Assembly (NCBI GenBank): GCA_035477615.1
Contig: DATIKJ010000005.1
Location: 1 to 17,261, forward strand
From: UBA2277 sp035477615
Lineage (GTDB): Bacteria > Patescibacteriota > Microgenomatia > UBA1400 > MFAQ01
Length of the DNA stretch: 17,261 bases
Direction: 5' to 3'
Made by a program: the position numbers and the translations under genes. Positions 12,722 to 17,261 of this stretch are shown here, in pieces (within the stretch, counting starts at the first letter, position 1; the number at the start of each line of letters is the position of its first letter). The notes beneath the pieces are model-generated. The model did not search any database. It saw only the letters and a program-made list of their open reading frames with translations, and was not told where the DNA came from.

Positions 12722-13363
12722 ATGAAAACTGAGATAGCAGTACGGAATGTGAACTTGCAAGGGGAGTTGAAAATACCTGTAGGAGCTAGTGTTTTAATTA
12801 TTTTTGTCAGTGGTGGTGAAAGCAGCATAGTAGCAAGGCAAAATATTTTAATCGAGAAAGAGTTTTACAAATTTGGTTTTGCGACCTTGCTATTAAGATT
12901 TTTATCAGACGATGAGGGGAAAAGAGGATCGGTTGTTAAATGGGATATTGATGTATTAACCGAAAGATTGATTGGAGTAACAAGGTGGTGCATAGAACAA
13001 GATACTACGAAGTGTCTAAAAATTGGATACTTTGGAGCAAGTGTTGGTTCGGCGGTGGTTTTGTCGGCTGCGACATATTGGGGAACAAAAATTGGGGCGG
13101 TGGTATCGCGAGGAGGTAGGCCAGATTTAGTTATGGAGGAGCTTGATTTGATTGAAGCGCCAGTTATGCTGATTGTGGGAGGGGAGGATAGTGAGGGAAT
13201 AAATATGAACAGGAAGGCTTATATAAAAATTGGTTGTACGAAGAAGTTGGAAATCGTGTCTGGAGCGACACATCTTTTTGAAGAGGATAATGCTATTGAA
13301 AAAGTAGCTGATATAGCCAAAAAATGGTTTGGTAGATTTCTTTTAGAAGATGGAGTGAAGTAA
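12722..13363 (+). CDS. Alpha/beta hydrolase (dienelactone-hydrolase-like)
   Basis: 213 residues, the compact size of dienelactone-hydrolase-like proteins. Visible fold landmarks are a strand VLIIFVSGG (24-32) with the HG-type oxyanion loop replaced by SGGESS, the nucleophile elbow G105-A-S107-V-G109 after strand IGYFG, an acid strand VMLIVGGEDSEG (D156 or E155), and a catalytic histidine at GATHLF (H184). The triad is therefore plausible: S107, D156, H184. It would hydrolyse an ester or related bond in the cytoplasm, as no signal peptide is seen; the substrate is unknown. Its last 21 bp overlap the 3' end of the convergent VTT-domain gene. The start has no Shine-Dalgarno. Confidence 0.88.
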   Translation: MKTEIAVRNVNLQGELKIPVGASVLIIFVSGGESSIVARQNILIEKEFYKFGFATLLLRFLSDDEGKRGSVVKWDIDVLTERLIGVTRWCIEQDTTKCLKIGYFGASVGSAVVLSAATYWGTKIGAVVSRGGRPDLVMEELDLIEAPVMLIVGGEDSEGINMNRKAYIKIGCTKKLEIVSGATHLFEEDNAIEKVADIAKKWFGRFLLEDGVK

Positions 13364-13903
13364 AGAATAACCTCCGTAAGATAGAATGATTGAGCCAAGA
13401 AGATTACTCAAAAAGGCAGTCCACAAGTAACGTGTGAGGGGAACATGATAAAAACCCCCGGTAAGGGATACTATTTTGCCGCCAAACTGAGGAATGAAAC
13501 GCCCGAAAAAGAGAAACCAAACGGAGTCTGGAGAAAAATTACTGAGACCAAAAGGAAGCCTTTTTTTATTTTTTTCAAAATCAGTTATTTGACAAATACC
13601 TCGACCAATATAGTACTCAATAATTGAAGCGAGATTATTGCCCATCCAGGAAATTAGGATACCAATCCATGGTCCAAAAATCGCCCCGTTAAGTATCACG
13701 ATTGGATCTGTAGGTATCGGTGTGGCGGAGAGAATTCCCATGAGAAGAATTGAAAGGAGGGGTCCTAAAATACCAGTAGAAGGGATAATTTTTTCGATGT
13801 TTTTGATATCATTTCGAAAAACGATGATGAGAGCTATGGGTAGACCGAAAGTGAGGAGAACAATGAAGATTTTTCGGATATTTTTAGAAATCTTTTTTAT
13901 CAT
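13343..13903 (-). CDS. VTT/DedA-superfamily membrane protein
   Basis: 186 residues from the ATG at 13903 (two TTG codons just upstream are also in frame). About five hydrophobic segments are present. Superfamily landmarks are the re-entrant-loop-like ATPIPTDPIVILNGAIFGPW, then GNNLASIIEYYIGRG, then FGRFIPQFGGKIVSLTGG with its R-x-I-P motif, and a final helical pair. VTT/DedA proteins are implicated in flipping undecaprenyl phosphate and phospholipids and in membrane homeostasis. That would suit a neighbourhood containing UppP, but no specific substrate can be read here. A TATAAT (13913-13918, minus strand) lies 9 nt before the start. It is convergent with and overlaps the hydrolase gene by 21 bp. 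Confidence 0.88.
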   Translation of the reverse strand: MIKKISKNIRKIFIVLLTFGLPIALIIVFRNDIKNIEKIIPSTGILGPLLSILLMGILSATPIPTDPIVILNGAIFGPWIGILISWMGNNLASIIEYYIGRGICQITDFEKNKKRLPFGLSNFSPDSVWFLFFGRFIPQFGGKIVSLTGGFYHVPLTRYLWTAFLSNLLGSIILSYGGYSLLHSIF

Positions 13904-14038
13904 CAACAATTAATTATATATTTATACTTGAAGTTTTGGCGGTGAGACTTTTAAATGGGTATTTAAAAGGAAAGATAACACATTTATATTATGGTGTTGT
14001 TTTGTGCAATAATGAGTAAGTTAATAATAGTGAAGGAT

Positions 14039-14266
14039 ATGAAAAGACCTGCCAAAAAAAGAAAAGTTAATAAAGGAGTATTAGCTGCTATTGGAGCTAC
14101 TGTTTTGGGTGTAGCTGCTGGAGCAACAGCAATGTTTCTTTCAAAAAAAGAAAATAGAGATGCTGTAAAGAAAACTGTTAGTTCAACGGTGAGAAAGGGA
14201 AAAATGGGGATGGCAAAAGCAAAGAGAAAGATTGTGGCTACCAAAAAGAAACTAATAAAAAAGTAA
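14039..14266 (+). CDS. Small Lys-rich single-span membrane protein (YtxH-like)
   Basis: 75 residues if the ATG at 14039 is used; the in-frame ATGs at 14012 and 13991 are alternatives, and none has a well-spaced Shine-Dalgarno. A basic N-terminus (MKRPAKKRKVNKG) precedes one Ala/Gly-rich membrane helix (about 14-35, GVLAAIGATVLGVAAGATAMFL). After that comes a very basic tail with SKKENRDAVKKTVSSTVRKG and a lysine cluster at the end. This is the layout of YtxH-like small stress or envelope proteins, although this one is shorter and more basic. The tail could bind nucleic acid or anionic lipid (inference). A good intrinsic terminator follows. Confidence 0.65.
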   Translation: MKRPAKKRKVNKGVLAAIGATVLGVAAGATAMFLSKKENRDAVKKTVSSTVRKGKMGMAKAKRKIVATKKKLIKK

Positions 14267-14288
14267 GAGAAGAATTAATATAAGAACT

Positions 14289-14316
14289 TGGGGTTCTAAA
14301 TGAGCCCCATTTTTTT
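14289..14316 (+). terminator. Intrinsic terminator of the Lys-rich protein gene
   Basis: Stem TGGGGTTC / GAGCCCCA (8 bp, one G-T wobble), loop TAAAT, then seven T (14310-14316). It starts 22 bp after the stop at 14266. Part of it, including the T-run, lies within the last codons and stop of the convergent PLP-enzyme gene, so it is shared sequence. Confidence 0.85.
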
Positions 14317-15507
14317 ACCAACAATGGCAAATTGTTTGAGTCCGAAGTCGAGGTCTTTTTCGGTATGAGAAGCTGAGGGCATGACTCTGATGCGTGCCTT
14401 ACCTTTGGGAACCATGGGAAAAACGATGGGGGTGGCAAAAACACCTTTTTTAAACAGTTCTTGACTTAAAGTTTTAGCAATGGATTCATCACCAATCATG
14501 ACAGGGGTAATGGGTGTTTCTGAATAACCGGTGTCAAAACCTAATTTTTGAAAACCAAGATTGAGATATTTGGCATTTTGCCAGAGTTTATTGACTAGAG
14601 AGGGAGAGGTGGAAAGAATCTTGACGGACTCAAGTAGGGCGGCAGTGTCGGGGATGGAAAGACCTGTGGAGAATGAAAAGGGGCGAGCTTTTTGTTTGTA
14701 ATACTCAATGAGTTTTTTGTTTCCAGCAATACAACCACCAATAATACCGAAAGCTTTTGATAGAGTGCCGACTTCAATATCGACTTGACCATGAAGATCA
14801 AAGTGATCAACGATACCACGACCTCCCTTGCCAATGACTCCTTCGCCATGAGCGTCATCGACCATGGTGACGGCGCCATATTTTTGGGCAAGTTTTACTA
14901 TGCCTGGAAGTGGAGCAATATCACCGTCCATACTAAAGACACCGTCGGTAATTATTAAAATGATTTTTTCGGTGCCGTCTGAACGTTTTTCCTTTTGGAG
15001 ATTGACAGCCTCTTTTAGCTTTTCTTCTAAACTGAGAAGATTGTTGTGGAGATAGATGAATTTGGTTTGAACTTGAGAAATTCTGACGGCATCGATGATT
15101 GAGGCATGATTTAGCTCATCACTAATAACAATGTCTTCTTTGTCGATCAGTGTTTGGACAGCGATAAGATTAGCAACGAAACCGCTTTGAACCAACATAA
15201 CAGCCTCGGTTTTTTTGAATTTGGCAAGAGCAGTTTCGAGATTTTCATGAAGGATTGAGTTACCGGAGAGCGCACGGACGGCACCGGTACCGACACCATA
15301 TTTTTCGATGGCTTTTATGGCAGCAAGACGAACTTTGGGGTTGGAAGCAAGACCGAGATAGTTGTTTGAGCAAAAGTTGAGTACTTTGTGATTATCGACT
15401 GTAAACCAAGCATCTTGAGGGGAGGAGACGGAACGGTATTTTTTGAGAGTACCGGAAGAGGTTAGATCGTCGACGATTTGATAGATTTTTTTGAGGCTAT
15501 CTTTCAT
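14296..15507 (-). CDS. kbl: PLP-dependent alpha-oxoamine synthase (Kbl/BioF family)
   Basis: 403 residues, normal for the family (395-405). It condenses an amino acid with an acyl-CoA: Kbl makes 2-amino-3-ketobutyrate from glycine and acetyl-CoA (or the reverse), and BioF makes 8-amino-7-oxononanoate from alanine and pimeloyl-thioester. Visible landmarks are NFCSNNYLGLASNPKV (44-59), the ALSGNSILHENLE block (79-91), QSGFVANL, ELNHASIIDA (H134 stacks on PLP), the VDDAHGEGVIG loop (D218 and H220), and the Schiff-base lysine K251 in GTLSKAFG. It cannot be assigned safely to Kbl or BioF: no tdh or other bio gene is adjacent. The kbl symbol follows overall likeness. TAAACT (15513-15518, minus strand) ends 5 nt before the ATG. 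Confidence 0.9.
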   Translation of the reverse strand: MKDSLKKIYQIVDDLTSSGTLKKYRSVSSPQDAWFTVDNHKVLNFCSNNYLGLASNPKVRLAAIKAIEKYGVGTGAVRALSGNSILHENLETALAKFKKTEAVMLVQSGFVANLIAVQTLIDKEDIVISDELNHASIIDAVRISQVQTKFIYLHNNLLSLEEKLKEAVNLQKEKRSDGTEKIILIITDGVFSMDGDIAPLPGIVKLAQKYGAVTMVDDAHGEGVIGKGGRGIVDHFDLHGQVDIEVGTLSKAFGIIGGCIAGNKKLIEYYKQKARPFSFSTGLSIPDTAALLESVKILSTSPSLVNKLWQNAKYLNLGFQKLGFDTGYSETPITPVMIGDESIAKTLSQELFKKGVFATPIVFPMVPKGKARIRVMPSASHTEKDLDFGLKQFAIVGKKMGLI

Positions 15508-15524
15508 GGTTTAGTTTATCATGT

Positions 15525-15530
15525 TATGAT
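15525..15530 (+). promoter_or_regulatory. -10 box TATGAT upstream of the DUF2892 gene
   Basis: TATGAT (5/6) ends 8 nt before the ATG at 15539, within the 31-bp divergent gap with the PLP-enzyme gene. No Shine-Dalgarno. Confidence 0.4.
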
Positions 15531-15538
15531 GGTGATAT

Positions 15539-15736
15539 ATGTTACATAATGAGGGAGAGATTGATAGGTTGGTAAGAACTGTATTGGGGGTGATTATGCT
15601 TTTAGTGGGATATAGTGTTGGAACTGGGGTTTGGCAAGTTGCCTTGTATGTTTTGGGTGGAGTAATGGTGGTAACCGGTTTGACGGGATTTTGCGTAATA
15701 TACAAAATACTGGGTATATCCACTAATAAAAAGTAA
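15539..15736 (+). CDS. DUF2892 (YgaP-like) two-helix membrane protein
   Basis: 65 residues, the usual size. It starts with the family pattern N-x-G-x-x-DR-x-x-R-x-x-x-G (NEGEIDRLVRTVLG) and continues through two membrane helices (about 14-29 and 31-48). It ends with TGLTGFCVIYKILGIST, the conserved G-x-C-x-x-Y-x-x-L-G-I-x-T motif including its cysteine. In YgaP the same membrane module follows a rhodanese domain; here it stands alone, though an anchored rhodanese is encoded at 3581. The function of the module is not established. It is divergent from the PLP-enzyme gene and convergent with uppP. Confidence 0.9.
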   Translation: MLHNEGEIDRLVRTVLGVIMLLVGYSVGTGVWQVALYVLGGVMVVTGLTGFCVIYKILGISTNKK

Positions 15737-15775
15737 GGAAGAAAATCGTAAATGAGGTGAGGGTAAAATGAGAGT

Positions 15776-16546
15776 TTAGAGTATAAGAAATATATATAGA
15801 ATCATGGCAAAAACAATACGGTAGATGGCGAAGACGGTGAAGTTGTGTTTGGCAACAAAAGAGGTAAAGGATTTTATTGCGATCATAGATGATAGAAAGG
15901 AAAAAATAGAACCTATACCGAGTAGTATGTATTCTTGTGTTGAAAAAGATAGTCCAGTTTTAAGCAGATCGTAACCACTAGCGGCAATCATGGTAGGAAT
16001 AGCGAGTAGAAATGAAAACTCGACTGCTTGAACTCTTGTCATTCCTGAGAATAAACCACCAACAATTGAAGCTGCAGAACGGGATACTCCTGGAATCATT
16101 GAGAGAGACTGGAAGATGCCAATATATAAAAGATTGCGATAGTTTAAGTTTTTGATACTTTTTGTACCAGACTTGAGTTTTGGTAGATAGTCTACTATCA
16201 GTAGAGCAATACCACCTGCGAATAAAGCAATTACAGTTACGAGAGTGTTGTCAAGAAGAAATCCCTTAATGTATTTGTAAAAGGTAAGTCCAAGTATGCC
16301 AGTGGGAATAAAGGCGATGGTAATTTGTTTCCATAATTTTCTTGAATTGGTTATTTTTTTCCAGTACAAAAATACAACTGCAAGAATTGCCGATAGCTGA
16401 ATTAAAATATTAAAACTTTTTGTAAATTCGGTGGTAGTGATGCCGAGAAGTTTTTGGGCGATAATTAGATGTCCGGTACTGGAAATGGGGAGAAACTCAG
16501 TTAGCCCTTCAACTATAGCGAGAATAATTGTTTGAGTGTAGGTCAC
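15776..16546 (-). CDS. uppP: Undecaprenyl-diphosphatase UppP (BacA)
   Basis: 256 residues, about 8 membrane helices. It dephosphorylates undecaprenyl diphosphate to the monophosphate that carries peptidoglycan and other envelope precursors, which also gives bacitracin resistance. Both signature motifs are intact: EGLTEFLPISSTGH (13-26) and PGVSRS (152-157), which together contain the catalytic Glu, Ser, His and Arg. The start is a GTG at 16546, 6 nt after a perfect TATAAT on the same strand and with no Shine-Dalgarno, so the mRNA is predicted to be leaderless. It is divergent from the patatin gene across 45 bp. Confidence 0.97.
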   Translation of the reverse strand: MTYTQTIILAIVEGLTEFLPISSTGHLIIAQKLLGITTTEFTKSFNILIQLSAILAVVFLYWKKITNSRKLWKQITIAFIPTGILGLTFYKYIKGFLLDNTLVTVIALFAGGIALLIVDYLPKLKSGTKSIKNLNYRNLLYIGIFQSLSMIPGVSRSAASIVGGLFSGMTRVQAVEFSFLLAIPTMIAASGYDLLKTGLSFSTQEYILLGIGSIFSFLSSMIAIKSFTSFVAKHNFTVFAIYRIVFAMILYIFLIL

Positions 16547-16552
16547 AGACCT

Positions 16553-16558
16553 ATTATA
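16553..16558 (-). promoter_or_regulatory. -10 box TATAAT of uppP (minus strand), leaderless
   Basis: A perfect TATAAT on the minus strand ends exactly 6 nt before the GTG start at 16546. The -35 is poor (TTACAC at 17-bp spacing). Confidence 0.55.
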
Positions 16559-16591
16559 TAGATTGGCTGAGACTGGTGTAACATTAATTTA

Positions 16592-17261
16592 ATGTGTTTT
16601 TTTAAGAGAAAAAAAAGAGTTGGTTTGGTTTTGGGAAGCGGTGGAGCAAGAGGGTTGGCGCACATTGGGGTAATAAAAGCTTTGGTAAATAATAATATTC
16701 CGATTGATTTAATTGTAGGTTCTAGTTCGGGGGCGTTGATAGGTGGTTTGTTTGCTTCTTGGGGAGAGATTGGTGATTTAGAAAAAATGGCAAGAGGAAT
16801 TACATATAAAGACATAGCTGAAGTTTTGATTGATCCTACTTGGAATGGAGGTTTAATTAAGGGGAATAAAACAATTGAGTATTTAAGAAATATTTTTGAT
16901 GATAAAAAAATTGAAGATCTCAAGATTCCTTTTGCTGCGGTAGCAACTGATGTTAATACGGCGGAGACGGTAGTGTTTGATAGAGGAGATATGGTGACGG
17001 CAGTTAGGGCAAGCGTTTCTGTACCGTTAGTGTACTCACCAGTGCAGGTTAAAGGACGTTTGTTGGTAGATGGTGGTGTTTCTTGTCCGGTACCAGTAGA
17101 GATAGCAAAAAAAATGGGAGCTGAGGTAATAATTGCAGTAAATTTAGACGGCGTTTACTTTTCTGGAAATAATCATAAAGTGAGGTTGTTGAGTTCGACG
17201 ATTGATGTTCTTAAAGATAGTTATTTTGCATTAAGATACAATTTGGCGAAGAAGGAAATGT
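16592..17261 (+). CDS. Patatin-like phospholipase (RssA type), 3' end outside window
   Basis: The first 223 residues are visible; the gene runs off the right edge. All patatin landmarks are present: oxyanion loop G15-S-G-G-A-R-G (LGSGGARGLAHIGVIKAL), nucleophile elbow G43-S-S45-S-G47 (IVGSSSGALIGGLFA), FAAVATDVNTAE, the RASVSVPLVYSPV segment, and D160-G-G (LLVDGGVSCPVPVE). S45 and D160 form the catalytic dyad. Family members hydrolyse acyl chains of phospholipids or other esters; no signal peptide is seen, so it acts in or at the inner face of the membrane. A weak -10-like TAACAT (16579-16584) ends 7 nt before the ATG. Its length and C-terminus cannot be judged. Confidence 0.95.
   Translation, partial: MCFFKRKKRVGLVLGSGGARGLAHIGVIKALVNNNIPIDLIVGSSSGALIGGLFASWGEIGDLEKMARGITYKDIAEVLIDPTWNGGLIKGNKTIEYLRNIFDDKKIEDLKIPFAAVATDVNTAETVVFDRGDMVTAVRASVSVPLVYSPVQVKGRLLVDGGVSCPVPVEIAKKMGAEVIIAVNLDGVYFSGNNHKVRLLSSTIDVLKDSYFALRYNLAKKEM

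Noticed and set aside
13445..13627. 60-codon plus-strand open frame inside the VTT-domain gene
   Set aside because: It is antisense to a clearly recognisable membrane protein and has no coding character.
1..17261. TGA recoded to Gly, as in Gracilibacteria/Absconditabacteria
   Set aside because: TGA is used as an ordinary stop (for example at 6552 and 12036) and known proteins end where expected.
1..17261. CRISPR array, tRNA, rRNA or insertion sequence
   Set aside because: No regularly spaced repeats, cloverleaf-like sequence, conserved rRNA segment or transposase frame was seen on either strand.

Overview
This is an AT-rich window of small, mostly single genes in the standard code (TGA is a normal stop). 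The gene stock, the many short orphan membrane proteins and the lack of most Shine-Dalgarno sequences suggest a Patescibacteria/CPR-type bacterium, possibly Microgenomates. That placement is inference; the window has no rRNA or ribosomal-protein marker.

Region 1 (1-4.9 kb) looks accessory. It holds the tail of a lysine-rich orphan protein, a membrane protein with a duplicated C-terminal motif, a HEPN-like protein, a GNAT acetyltransferase, a small charged protein, a small membrane protein, a zinc-ribbon/rhodanese pair and an anchored SGNH hydrolase. Three copies of a short interspersed repeat (TTCGAAA-T-GACCC-AGC-GGCGA) sit between these genes, one of them interrupted by a GC-rich hairpin.

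Region 2 (4.9-7.5 kb) has a tightly overlapped operon (DUF2178-type membrane protein, XRE regulator, membrane-anchored HEAT-like protein). Its promoter carries nested inverted repeats and gives an essentially leaderless first gene. Two orphan genes follow, then an Hsp20 chaperone under a sigma70-type promoter that contains a near-perfect CIRCE operator, the classical HrcA target.

Region 3 (7.5-12.7 kb) has a DegV-type lipid-binding protein, a lactate-permease-family transporter, and a two-gene minus-strand surface operon. That operon encodes a membrane-anchored protein translationally coupled (ATGA overlap) to a 694-residue secreted protein with Ca-binding/MopE-like motifs and a long Gly-rich tail.

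Region 4 (12.7-17.3 kb) carries more ordinary genes: an alpha/beta hydrolase, a VTT/DedA-type membrane protein, a lysine-rich single-span protein with a good intrinsic terminator, a PLP-dependent alpha-oxoamine synthase (Kbl/BioF family), a DUF2892 membrane protein, undecaprenyl-diphosphatase UppP and the start of a patatin-like phospholipase. Several act on envelope lipids (UppP, patatin, VTT, DegV, SGNH).

The most notable window-wide signal is promoter architecture. At about a dozen genes a -10-like hexamer lies 5-8 nt (most often exactly 6 nt) upstream of the start codon, with no Shine-Dalgarno. Strong Shine-Dalgarno sequences are clearest at internal operon genes and at hsp20. This predicts widespread leaderless transcription.
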